A stretch of 9,060 bases of DNA from an uncultured Lachnospiraceae bacterium (GCA_910587895.1 CAJUOE010000163.1:1-9060); one strand, 5' to 3'; positions 1 to 6,694 are shown, counted from the first letter of the stretch. Numbers and translations: made by a program. The notes: generated by a model not told the origin, from the letters alone.

Positions 1-629
1 ACAAGCGCAACACCCGGCATCAAAACAATAATCCCGCCGATTATGATGCGGTCATAGAGAATATCCAGCCCTAATCGGTAAAGTACAAGGCTGCCCGCCG
101 TTACCATGGCGCTTCCCAGAATATTCAATATAAATTTCGAGACACCCCGCTTTGTCCCCATCAAAAGAAACGTTTGCAGCAACATGCCAAGCAAAAAAGA
201 AAATACACTATCCGTAAAATGTCCGCCCAGAAGAAAACAAAAGCCCGCACTTTCAATGCCGCAGGCAAATACCAGGGTCAGATCCTTTACCCCCGCCCCC
301 TGCCTGCATGCCTTCAGCCGTCTGTTTGCTTCTTTGAGGCTGCAATGCCCCTGGCAGATTTCCCTGGACAACTGGTTAATACTGGCAATTTTCTCCAGAT
401 TGATATCCCCAAGTGGAATGTAGCGCACCATGCTTCCGGCATCTGCACGTTCTTCATGAACCGTAGCAAAGATTCCGTTTGTCACAACAAATACATTGTA
501 ATCCCATACGTCGTATGCCTCCATGACGCGGCATACGGTTTCCTGTACGCGGTAAATTTCCCCACCGTTTTTCAACAGTTCTTCTCCCATCGAAACTGCC
601 AGATTCAATACCTCTTTACTCTGTGGCAT
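1..629 (-). CDS. Threonine/serine exporter ThrE-like protein, N-terminal part (DUF1212), runs off the left edge
   Basis: This gene starts at an ATG at 629 and stays open to the window edge, giving 209 visible residues. Residues 5-110 match the soluble N-terminal domain of ThrE/DUF1212 proteins: an opening helix with GEELLKNGGEIYRVQETV (15-32), then a mixed region with VVTNGIFATV (48-57). Hydrophobic segments follow at about 116-137, 139-157, 166-184 and 192-209. The last visible residues, LMPGVAL (203-209), fit the family's PGVA/PGIA signature just before the missing half. The family exports threonine and serine across the cytoplasmic membrane; the substrate here is inferred from family only. 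The start lies inside the end of the upstream membrane-protein gene (14-bp overlap), with GGAG 10 nt upstream, which suggests translational coupling. In Firmicutes the transporter is often split into DUF1212 and DUF3815 proteins; whether that holds here lies outside the window. This gene is absent from a simple closed-ORF list because it has no stop in view. Confidence 0.85.
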   Translation of the reverse strand, partial: MPQSKEVLNLAVSMGEELLKNGGEIYRVQETVCRVMEAYDVWDYNVFVVTNGIFATVHEERADAGSMVRYIPLGDINLEKIASINQLSREICQGHCSLKEANRRLKACRQGAGVKDLTLVFACGIESAGFCFLLGGHFTDSVFSFLLGMLLQTFLLMGTKRGVSKFILNILGSAMVTAGSLVLYRLGLDILYDRIIIGGIIVLMPGVAL

Positions 630-2277
630 CTTCCATTCTCTCCATACTTTTTATCATTCCCAGCATCAGGAACAGATATGGCGTGAGAAATACCGTAGGG
701 TTATTGACAAGCGCCTGCGCCAGATAGCCAAACAATGCGACCACTCCCATCAGCATTGCAGGTTTCACAGTCACACTCTTTGCAGCTTTCACAAGCACAC
801 TGATGATAAGCCCAAAATAACCGACGGTTCCCAAAATACCCATCGTAGTCAGAATCTGCAATAATTCATTATGGGCATCCACCAGCTGCGCCCCGTCAAA
901 AAATTCAAGAACTTCCGCCCCGCCATATGTATTGATAAACATATGGTAACAGTTTACACCGTAACCGATAATCTTATCCCACAAGGGCAGCTGAAACCAG
1001 GAATCCACCGTCGTTTTCCATATATATCCTCTGCCGCTTCCCCAGGACTCCTGCATACGCAGACGCTCCAGGGCTGAAAATGCGCCCTCCCAGGTTCCTT
1101 TATGAAGATTTGCTGCCGCAAAAATCAGGACCACAGCCGCAACGACAACTGCCACGACAATAAAAACAACTTTTCGCATCATGCGGTACGGCAATTCCTT
1201 TCCCGCCTTCCTTCTGTTCCAGACAAGAAATAAAAGTCCCGCAATCAGTATTCCCTCTGCCGCCAAAACATATCCATTGAGCATAATCTTATTCAAAATT
1301 ACGTTCACATTAAAATTTAAAAACATATAGTTTTTGTAATCTGCTGCTGTAGCTATGAGTGTAAAAATTTTCATCAATACACTGCTAATCCAGAAAATCC
1401 CACAGACTTCCAGAAACTTCTGCATACTTCCATTATCGCACATGGCAAACCAGAGCAATACCAGTAATCCGGTTACCAGCCCTAAAAGCCAGCTCTCGCT
1501 GTGGGTGCAGTAGCCGGCACAAAAACCAAATACCAAAAAAACAACGGATGTAATTTTAATATATTTATCCTTTGCCAGCGTATACAAAGCCATTCCAACT
1601 GGTACAATCATGCACAGATAGCCGGCGCAGGCATTGATATTTCCAATTGTACTGATAAACATGCCATGCTGGTCTGATGACAGGTTTCCATACATGCCCA
1701 GGGGGTCTACCCCCCAGAAATTTAAGTTGGCAAGCAAACATACCAGCATATTGCCAATCAAAAACACCCAAATCATCCATTTTCTGGAATTCAGATATCT
1801 GCCTAACAGCCCATAAAATGCAATACACAAAAGCCATACAATTGCACCTAATTTCCTGCCTTCCAGACCCAGAAAAGATTCCCTTGGATTTACGGAGAAA
1901 ATCGTCGCTACCAGAATTCCAGCCACGAAGATAACCGCAAACCAGGTCGTTACAGGCAAGCCGGACAACCACGTCCGAACCGCCTCGCCTTTGGCCATCT
2001 GCTGCTTATCCTGTTTCTTTGCCTGTGCCTTCTTTTTATTATGTTTCTTCTGCTGCCCATCCTTATACTGCTGCAGCTTGTCCATGCCGAGAAAAACAAT
2101 CGCAGCCAAAACAAGGCCAATCGAACATACGCGGAAAAAATTGAGCTTTGCATTCGACATATCAATATAGTTATTCTGGAAATACAGCGGAAAAATCCCC
2201 AACATCATGATTGCTGCAAGCGCTGCCGCTCCTTCCAGAAATATGTACATTATACTCTTCTTCTGTTTCTGCTTCAT
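616..2277 (-). CDS. O-antigen ligase/polymerase family membrane protein (Wzy_C-like)
   Basis: This is a polytopic membrane protein of 553 residues from the chosen start (557 from the outer ATG at 2289; numbering below uses the longer form). About 13 hydrophobic segments are visible, including 12-36, 52-70, 112-132, 146-164, 171-189, 220-238, 244-282, 340-357, 372-392 and three after 478. Family landmarks are TIGNINACAGYL (214-225), a large extracytoplasmic loop with GSGRGYIWK (417-425) and GYGVN (442-446), and DAHNELLQILTTMGILG (471-487), which matches the conserved H-N-x-x-L stretch of the O-antigen ligase family. Such proteins join or polymerise undecaprenyl-linked glycans outside the membrane; the acceptor here is unknown, and no glycosyltransferase genes are nearby. 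A Lys/Gln-rich stretch (71-100, 11 Lys and 8 Gln) separates the second and third segments and is predicted cytoplasmic. The start at 2277 is preferred because GGAGG lies 5 nt upstream, whereas the outer ATG has no ribosome binding site. Confidence 0.82.
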   Translation of the reverse strand: MKQKQKKSIMYIFLEGAAALAAIMMLGIFPLYFQNNYIDMSNAKLNFFRVCSIGLVLAAIVFLGMDKLQQYKDGQQKKHNKKKAQAKKQDKQQMAKGEAVRTWLSGLPVTTWFAVIFVAGILVATIFSVNPRESFLGLEGRKLGAIVWLLCIAFYGLLGRYLNSRKWMIWVFLIGNMLVCLLANLNFWGVDPLGMYGNLSSDQHGMFISTIGNINACAGYLCMIVPVGMALYTLAKDKYIKITSVVFLVFGFCAGYCTHSESWLLGLVTGLLVLLWFAMCDNGSMQKFLEVCGIFWISSVLMKIFTLIATAADYKNYMFLNFNVNVILNKIMLNGYVLAAEGILIAGLLFLVWNRRKAGKELPYRMMRKVVFIVVAVVVAAVVLIFAAANLHKGTWEGAFSALERLRMQESWGSGRGYIWKTTVDSWFQLPLWDKIIGYGVNCYHMFINTYGGAEVLEFFDGAQLVDAHNELLQILTTMGILGTVGYFGLIISVLVKAAKSVTVKPAMLMGVVALFGYLAQALVNNPTVFLTPYLFLMLGMIKSMERMEDATE

Positions 2278-2282
2278 CTCAT

Positions 2283-2287
2283 CCTCC
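2283..2287 (-). promoter_or_regulatory. Ribosome binding site that decides the start of the O-antigen ligase-like gene
   Basis: On the minus strand GGAGG sits 5 nt before the ATG at 2277. It overlaps the outer in-frame ATG at 2289-2287, whose own upstream bases (TAACCATAGT) hold no Shine-Dalgarno sequence. The protein therefore probably begins MKQKQKK rather than MEDEMKQKQKK. Confidence 0.6.
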
Positions 2288-2296
2288 ATACTATGG

Positions 2297-3130
2297 TTAA
2301 ATTTCTATGACTTTTCCCGCTTCCGGCAAGATGCAGGCAGTTCCCAGCGCATCCCGCATAGCCGCAATGGCGCGTATCCCGGTACAATGCATCGGTATCA
2401 CGATATCTATATCCTGTGCTTTCAGCGTCTGAATTGTCTTTTCGATACGGTCAGCCGCACAGTTTTTGAGGTGCATTCCAGCTGCAAGACAATGAATATG
2501 CTTGCCCGGGAAAACCGTCTGCACATAATGCAGGCAATTGACGATTCCCGCATGTGCGCAGCCTGCAAATATACAAAGCCCCTCCTCTTCCTCAATCACC
2601 AGAATCTGCTCGTCTTCCATTGCGTCCACAAGAAGCTCATCTCCCGGATGCTGTGCATTCGACTTCCAAAAGCTGCCCGATACCGGCTCAAAATCTGTGG
2701 TATAAGGAATCTCAGAAAGCAGATATACACTTTCGCAAATCTGCGTCCCGCCTCCCGATAACTCTACAATATTTGCACTTCTCTGCCAGTCGCCGTTATT
2801 CTCCAAACCGATATACTGCAATTTTCCAGTGCGTATATTTTCCGTATACTTCTTCTCAAACGCTTTCTCCTGAACATAGACAGGAACGTCTGCAAATTCC
2901 TGCCAATGCTCCATTCCACCGCCGTGGTCATAATGTCCATGACTCAAAATCACGCCGTCCAAATCTTTTAAGCTGATATTAAGCTTTGATGCATTCTGTA
3001 CAAATACCCTGCTCTGTCCCGTGTCAAAAAGATACCGCTGCTTTCCGGTATCCAACAGCAGGGAAAGGCCGTGCTCTGCCAAAAAACCGCGCTTATATAC
3101 TAAATTTTCCGTTAAAATACTTATTTTCAT
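2297..3130 (-). CDS. Metallo-beta-lactamase-fold hydrolase, COG1237 type
   Basis: A complete 277-residue soluble protein with no signal peptide. The metal-binding signature SHGHYDHGGG places H64, H66, D68 and H69 as ligands. Further ligand candidates are H193 in FAGCAHAGIVN (188-198), which occurs in this subgroup, H220 in AGMHL, and H248 in the closing MHCTG (247-251). FDTGQS (35-40) is the usual strand-turn before the metal site. This combination matches COG1237, metal-dependent hydrolases often labelled after an archaeal methanopterin-pathway enzyme (dihydropterin aminobenzene-phosphate synthase). That pathway is not expected in this kind of bacterium, so the label should not be transferred; the substrate is unknown. 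Five cysteines lie between 175 and 265, which fits a cytoplasmic location. The start at 3130 follows the alarmone synthetase stop by 3 bp, and its stop lies 19 bp before the preferred start of the membrane-protein gene, so it is almost certainly co-transcribed with both. Confidence 0.88.
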   Translation of the reverse strand: MKISILTENLVYKRGFLAEHGLSLLLDTGKQRYLFDTGQSRVFVQNASKLNISLKDLDGVILSHGHYDHGGGMEHWQEFADVPVYVQEKAFEKKYTENIRTGKLQYIGLENNGDWQRSANIVELSGGGTQICESVYLLSEIPYTTDFEPVSGSFWKSNAQHPGDELLVDAMEDEQILVIEEEEGLCIFAGCAHAGIVNCLHYVQTVFPGKHIHCLAAGMHLKNCAADRIEKTIQTLKAQDIDIVIPMHCTGIRAIAAMRDALGTACILPEAGKVIEI

Positions 3131-3133
3131 ATT

Positions 3134-3781
3134 TTATTCTTCCTCTTGCTCTTCTTTTGCCTGTAAAATCGCTTCATTTAAAGATAACATTTTGGCATCC
3201 AGCATTGACACAATCCCGGCGCATTCACGCAGATCCCGGCTGATATAATCCGGCGCATCACCTTCAAATTTGTAATAAATCTTGTGCTCCAGACTCGCCC
3301 AGAAATCCATGGCAATTGTGCGGATTTGAATTTCCACTTTTGTGTCAATGACGCGGTCCGTCAGAAAGATCGGTACCGTTACCAGCATATGATAGCTCTT
3401 ATAGCCACTGTCTTTCGGGTTCTTGATATAATCTTTCACGGAAACGACCGTAAGGTCATTTTGTCTTCCAATCATTTCAGCCAGACGGTAAATATCGGAA
3501 GTAAAGGAACATACAAGCCGGATTCCGGCAATATCATTCACATGATTCACCATGTTATCTATCGTACTGTCATAATCATTTCTCTTAAGTTTTTTTACAA
3601 TACTCTCGGGCGTCTTGATTCTTGATTTGATGTATTCAATCGGATTGTAATTGTGTATATGGCGAAACTCATCATTTAAGATTTCCAGTTTCGTCCCCAC
3701 TTCCTTCAGAGCGGAATTATACAAAAAAATTACCGTCTCCCAGCTGTCCACACCTTCATTTAACCTTTCTGCCATTTCCAT
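3134..3781 (-). CDS. Small alarmone synthetase, RelQ/YjbM type GTP pyrophosphokinase
   Basis: This single-domain RelA/SpoT-type synthetase transfers pyrophosphate from ATP to GDP or GTP to make (p)ppGpp in the cytoplasm. In the numbering from the outer GTG at 3811 (225 residues), visible motifs are SRIKTPESIVKKL (63-75), DIAGIRLVC (93-101), KDSGYKSYH (133-141) and EIQIRTIAMDFWASLEH (160-176). The EIQIRT motif carries the family's catalytic glutamate (E160). There is no HD hydrolase domain before it and no TGS or ACT domain after it, so it is synthesis-only. Length and layout resemble Bacillus subtilis YjbM/RelQ (about 211 residues). The tail is a helix ending QAKEEQEEE. The ATG at 3781 (residue 11) is chosen because AAAGGAAA precedes it by 6 nt. 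The GTG at 3811 has no Shine-Dalgarno sequence but lies closer to the upstream stop, so either may be used. The gene sits between an aminotransferase and an MBL hydrolase in one operon. Confidence 0.92.
   Translation of the reverse strand: MEMAERLNEGVDSWETVIFLYNSALKEVGTKLEILNDEFRHIHNYNPIEYIKSRIKTPESIVKKLKRNDYDSTIDNMVNHVNDIAGIRLVCSFTSDIYRLAEMIGRQNDLTVVSVKDYIKNPKDSGYKSYHMLVTVPIFLTDRVIDTKVEIQIRTIAMDFWASLEHKIYYKFEGDAPDYISRDLRECAGIVSMLDAKMLSLNEAILQAKEEQEEE
3141..3147 (-). promoter_or_regulatory. Ribosome binding site of the MBL gene inside the acidic tail codons of the alarmone synthetase
   Basis: The minus-strand string GAGGAAG lies about 10 nt before the ATG at 3130. It is made by the glutamate codons (KEEQEEE) at the end of the alarmone synthetase gene. 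The acidic tail and the downstream initiation signal therefore share the same bases, and translation of the two genes is probably coupled. Confidence 0.55.
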
Positions 3782-3821
3782 AATACGTTTCCTTTCCTGC
3801 TCATTTGACACTTTGCGCAGA

Positions 3822-5120
3822 CTAGGGGGTATCTGCCTTACCCTCCAGGACTTTATCTATCGTAACTAATTTTACACAGGTAACAAAAATATCGGTGGCC
3901 GTCTTAAGCTCCTCCAAAGTCGGATAAGAGGGCGCAATACGGATGGTGGAATCTTTGGGGTCTTTTCCATAGGGATAAGGCGCCCCGGCCGGAGTCATCG
4001 TAACCCCGGCTTCTTTTGCCATGGCTACAATTGCTTTGGCACATCCTTCCATCGCCTCGAAGGCCATAAAATACCCTCCCTTCGGCGCAACCCAGGTTCC
4101 GGCATCCCGGCCTCCCAGCTCCTGCTCAAAGGTTTTTATAATCATCTCAAATTTCGGTCTCAGTATATCTGCGTGTTTCCTCATATGCTCTGTCATTCCG
4201 TGGATATCCTTGAAAAACCTCACATGGCGGAGCTGATTTACCTTATCATGCCCTATCGTCTGGATCTGCAGCTGTTTGCGGATATCCACCAGATTATTTT
4301 CGGAAGTCGCAATCGCCGCAACACCGGAACCCGGGAAACTGATCTTGGAAGTGGAGCAGAATTTATAAACCATATCCGGATTGCCCGCGCGCTTGCATTC
4401 TGCAAGAATTTCCACAAGATGATCCTGGTCGATATCGTACAGGTGATGCACGCCATATGCGTTATCCCAATAGATGCGGAAATCTTCTGCCGCCGGTTTC
4501 AGCCTTGCAAAACGGCGCACCGTCTCATCCGAATACGTAATTCCCTGCGGATTCGAATATTTCGGCACACACCAGATTCCCTTAATGGCGTCATCCGTAC
4601 TCACAAGCTCTTCCACCATATCCATATCCGGACCGGTGGAAAGCATGGGAACATTTATCATCTCAATTCCAAAATATTCCGTTATCGCAAAATGCCTGTC
4701 ATATCCCGGAACCGGACATAAAAATTTTACTTTATCAAGCTTGCACCATGGAGTGCTGCCCATCACACCGTGCGTCATGGATCTGGAAATCGTATCGTAC
4801 ATGACATTCAGGCTGGAATTGCCATAGATAATGATATTATCAGGATGACATTCAATCATATCCCCCAGAAGCACCTTTGCCTCCTGAATTCCATCCAGGA
4901 CGCCGTAATTCCGGCAGTCTGTTCCGTCATCACATTTTAAGTCCGTATTTCCATTCAGGACATCCATCATGCCCATTGATATATCCAACTGCTCCAGAGA
5001 AGGCTTTCCTCTGGACATATCCAGTTTTAGCCCGCTTTCTGCATATTTCCGGTAAACTGCCGTAAGCTTTTCTTTTTCCTGTAATAGTTCTTCTTTGCTC
5101 ATTTCCTGAAATGACTGCAT
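3822..5120 (-). CDS. PLP-dependent aminotransferase, class I/II subgroup Ic (aspartate aminotransferase-like)
   Basis: A complete 432-residue fold-type I aminotransferase. K259 in FCSTSKISFPG (254-264) is the Schiff-base lysine. N190 in YSNPQG (188-193), D219 and Y222 in WDNAYG (218-223), the phosphate-contacting GNSSLN (100-105), and R394 in IRIAP (393-397) as substrate-carboxylate arginine complete the active site. SRGKPS (36-41) and CPVPGYDRH (135-143) place it in the subgroup-Ic branch (Pfam PF12897), which includes the corynebacterial aspartate aminotransferase AspT, rather than in the Bacillus AspB branch. It probably interconverts aspartate and oxaloacetate or a related amino/keto acid pair in the cytoplasm; the exact substrate cannot be read from sequence. 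AGGAGG lies 8 nt before the ATG at 5120. This is the first gene of the left-hand operon, behind its own promoter and a structured leader. Confidence 0.92.
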   Translation of the reverse strand: MQSFQEMSKEELLQEKEKLTAVYRKYAESGLKLDMSRGKPSLEQLDISMGMMDVLNGNTDLKCDDGTDCRNYGVLDGIQEAKVLLGDMIECHPDNIIIYGNSSLNVMYDTISRSMTHGVMGSTPWCKLDKVKFLCPVPGYDRHFAITEYFGIEMINVPMLSTGPDMDMVEELVSTDDAIKGIWCVPKYSNPQGITYSDETVRRFARLKPAAEDFRIYWDNAYGVHHLYDIDQDHLVEILAECKRAGNPDMVYKFCSTSKISFPGSGVAAIATSENNLVDIRKQLQIQTIGHDKVNQLRHVRFFKDIHGMTEHMRKHADILRPKFEMIIKTFEQELGGRDAGTWVAPKGGYFMAFEAMEGCAKAIVAMAKEAGVTMTPAGAPYPYGKDPKDSTIRIAPSYPTLEELKTATDIFVTCVKLVTIDKVLEGKADTP

Positions 5121-5232
5121 TTTAATTTCCTCCTGAAGTTTTATAATCTAATGCCTGTCAAAACTTCCTTCTTCAAAATTGCCTGCTGGAAGGCATTTTG
5201 GTTCCGTCCGTTTTGGCACTGCTCGTTGCCTA
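5121..5232 (-). promoter_or_regulatory. Structured 5' leader of the aminotransferase operon
   Basis: About 110 nt separate the predicted transcription start from the aminotransferase ATG. The promoter-proximal hairpin pairs CAAAATGCC with GGCAATTTTG (5192-5200 with 5174-5183, one bulged base, 8-nt loop). The second is a perfect 8-bp inverted repeat, GAAGTTTT and AAAACTTC (5160-5167 with 5135-5142, 17-nt loop), that ends directly against the AGGAGG ribosome binding site (5129-5134). A seven-codon frame, MPSSRQF, is contained in the first hairpin (5196-5173), without a convincing Shine-Dalgarno sequence. Neither hairpin is followed by a U-run, so this is not a classic attenuator. No T-box or known riboswitch motif is recognisable. 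Confidence 0.45.
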
Positions 5233-5238
5233 TGGCAT

Positions 5239-5267
5239 ATTATGCACTATTGTCCTCAGATTGTAAA
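5239..5267 (-). promoter_or_regulatory. Sigma-A type promoter for the aminotransferase-alarmone synthetase operon
   Basis: On the minus strand, TTTACA (5267-5262) and CATAAT (5244-5239) are spaced by exactly 17 bp. Each differs from the consensus hexamer at one position. This is the strongest promoter-like match in the window and sits in the only sizeable intergenic gap. The predicted start of transcription is near 5232. Confidence 0.65.
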
Positions 5268-5285
5268 GCATTTTCTTTGATAAAT

Positions 5286-6623
5286 TTACATTTGTCCGTC
5301 TGCTGCGGACTTTCTTAGAAATGCAAGGTGTTCCCGAATCTGTTTCTCATATCCGTTCTCCGTAGGCTCATAAAATTTTGCATCAAAAAGGCCATCGGGA
5401 AGATACTGCTGCCTTACATAATGATTGGGGAAATCATGCGCATAGAGGTACCCGGTTCCATGTCCGATTTGTTTTGCGCCCCGGTAATGGGAATCCTGCA
5501 AATGAACCGGAACAGATAAAGCCTGCGTCTGCTTCATGGCCTCCATCGCACGGCCAATCGCCACACATGCTGCATTGCTCTTGGGTGCGCACGCCACGTA
5601 AGTCACTGCCTGGGACAGGATAATCTGTGCCTCCGGCATACCAATGCGCTCTACCGCCTGGGCTGCGCTGACCGCTACCGTCAGGGCATTGGCATCTGCA
5701 TTTCCCACGTCTTCCGCTGCACAGATCATAATCCGCCTCGCAATAAACCGAATATCTTCCCCGGCATAAAGCATCCTGGCCAGATAATACACGGCTGCAT
5801 CCGGATCAGACCCCCGCATACTCTTGATAAAGGCGGAAACCGTATCATAATGGTTGTCTCCGCTCTTGTCATAACGCACGACCCGTTTCTGGATACATTC
5901 TGAGGCAACCTCCAGCGTAATATGGATCTTTCCGTCTTTGGCACGCGGCGTCGTCAACACGCCAAGCTCTAACGCTGTCAACGCTGCCCGCGCATCGCCA
6001 TTCGCCGCATCGGCAAGGAATTCCAGGGCATCCTCCGCAATCTCAGCGCGGTAGGAACCCAGCCCCTTCTCCACATCTGTCAGCGCACGCAGCAGGATGC
6101 TTTGAATATCTTCTCCGGATAACGGCTTTAACTCAAAAATAACGGAACGGGACAATAAAGCGCCGTTTACCTCAAAATAAGGATTTTCTGTCGTCGCACC
6201 AATCAGGATAATCGTCCCATCCTCCACAAAGGGCAGCAAATAATCCTGCTGTCCTTTATGAAAACGATGAATCTCATCAATAAACAATATTGTTTTTTTG
6301 CCATACATCCCCTGATTGTCCTTCGCCTGCTGCACGACAAGTTCCATGTCCTTCTTCCCCGCAGCAGTCGCATTAATCTGGTTAAATTCCGCACTGGTCG
6401 TATTGGCAATGACTTTCGCCAGCGTGGTCTTGCCTGTCCCCGGAGGCCCATAGAAGATAATGGAGCTTAACTTATCTGCCTGGATCGCCCGGTAAAGCAA
6501 TTTGTCCCTGCCTATGATATGCTGCTGCCCCACCACTTCTTCCAGGGTAACCGGACGCAGGCGGCTGGCAAGCGGCGAGTCTTTTTCCTGATTCTGCTCT
6601 CTCATATAATCAAATAAATCCAT
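5286..6623 (-). CDS. rarA: Replication-associated recombination protein RarA (MgsA), AAA+ ATPase
   Basis: A complete 445-residue clamp-loader-like AAA+ protein that acts at stalled or damaged replication forks on the nucleoid. The N-terminus MDLFDY followed by SPLASRLRPVTLEEVVGQQHIIG (16-38) is typical of the family. Walker A is GPPGTGKT (59-66), Walker B is LFIDEIHRF (113-121), sensor 1 lies in GATTENP (142-148), and the arginine finger is R159 in LLSRS. The C-terminal part carries the RarA-specific SGDNHYDTVSAFIKSMRGSDPDAA stretch (254-277), AGEDIRFIARR (287-297), PKSNAA (347-352) and HLQD (374-377), which belong to the tetramerisation region. Length matches the family (about 420-450). AAGGAGG lies 9 nt before the ATG at 6623 but is part of a perfect inverted repeat reaching the start codon. 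The gene follows the polysaccharide deacetylase after 63 bp and precedes the promoter of the left-hand operon. Confidence 0.97.
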   Translation of the reverse strand: MDLFDYMREQNQEKDSPLASRLRPVTLEEVVGQQHIIGRDKLLYRAIQADKLSSIIFYGPPGTGKTTLAKVIANTTSAEFNQINATAAGKKDMELVVQQAKDNQGMYGKKTILFIDEIHRFHKGQQDYLLPFVEDGTIILIGATTENPYFEVNGALLSRSVIFELKPLSGEDIQSILLRALTDVEKGLGSYRAEIAEDALEFLADAANGDARAALTALELGVLTTPRAKDGKIHITLEVASECIQKRVVRYDKSGDNHYDTVSAFIKSMRGSDPDAAVYYLARMLYAGEDIRFIARRIMICAAEDVGNADANALTVAVSAAQAVERIGMPEAQIILSQAVTYVACAPKSNAACVAIGRAMEAMKQTQALSVPVHLQDSHYRGAKQIGHGTGYLYAHDFPNHYVRQQYLPDGLFDAKFYEPTENGYEKQIREHLAFLRKSAADGQM

Positions 6624-6639
6624 AAGGAGGCTCCTCCTT
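6624..6639 (-). promoter_or_regulatory. Inverted repeat containing the rarA ribosome binding site
   Basis: The minus strand reads AAGGAGG-AG-CCTCCTT and then ATG. The two 7-base arms are perfect complements, so in RNA a 6-bp stem with a four-base loop can form that hides the whole Shine-Dalgarno sequence and abuts the start codon. The arrangement would be expected to lower or condition translation of rarA. Confidence 0.6.
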
Positions 6640-6665
6640 CGTATATTCAGTTCCTCAATATTCAG

Positions 6666-6694
6666 ATTACCATATGTAATAACCGGTTAATCAA
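6666..6694 (-). promoter_or_regulatory. Possible weak promoter for rarA with symmetric spacer
   Basis: On the minus strand TTGATT (6694-6689) and GGTAAT (6671-6666) are 17 bp apart, each matching four of six consensus positions. The spacer holds a 10-bp perfect palindrome, TAACCGGTTA (6680-6689), and an inverted repeat ATTAC-CATAT-GTAAT (6666-6680) overlaps the -10. Read-through from clpB and the deacetylase gene is an equally good explanation for rarA expression. Confidence 0.25.

Noticed and set aside
174..686. Plus-strand open frame of 170 codons opposite the ThrE-type gene
   Set aside because: It lies antisense to a well-matched family domain, its translation shows no domain or sensible composition, and it has no ribosome binding site.
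2207..2761. Plus-strand open frame of 184 codons
   Set aside because: It crosses the boundary of two clear minus-strand genes and its product is a shadow with no recognisable motif.
3588..3600. Homopolymer T-run on the plus strand as a terminator
   Set aside because: It lies within the conserved coding sequence of the alarmone synthetase (lysine codons) and no GC-rich hairpin precedes it.
4173..4721. Plus-strand open frame of 182 codons inside the aminotransferase gene
   Set aside because: It is antisense to the catalytic core, including the PLP lysine region, and the translation is basic and featureless.
5136..5162. TTGACA and TATAAA near the aminotransferase ribosome binding site as a second promoter
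   Set aside because: The two hexamers are only 10 bp apart, far too close for a sigma-A promoter.
5121..5267. T-box riboswitch ahead of the aminotransferase
   Set aside because: The leader is too short, lacks the conserved T-box sequence, and has no terminator hairpin with a U-run.
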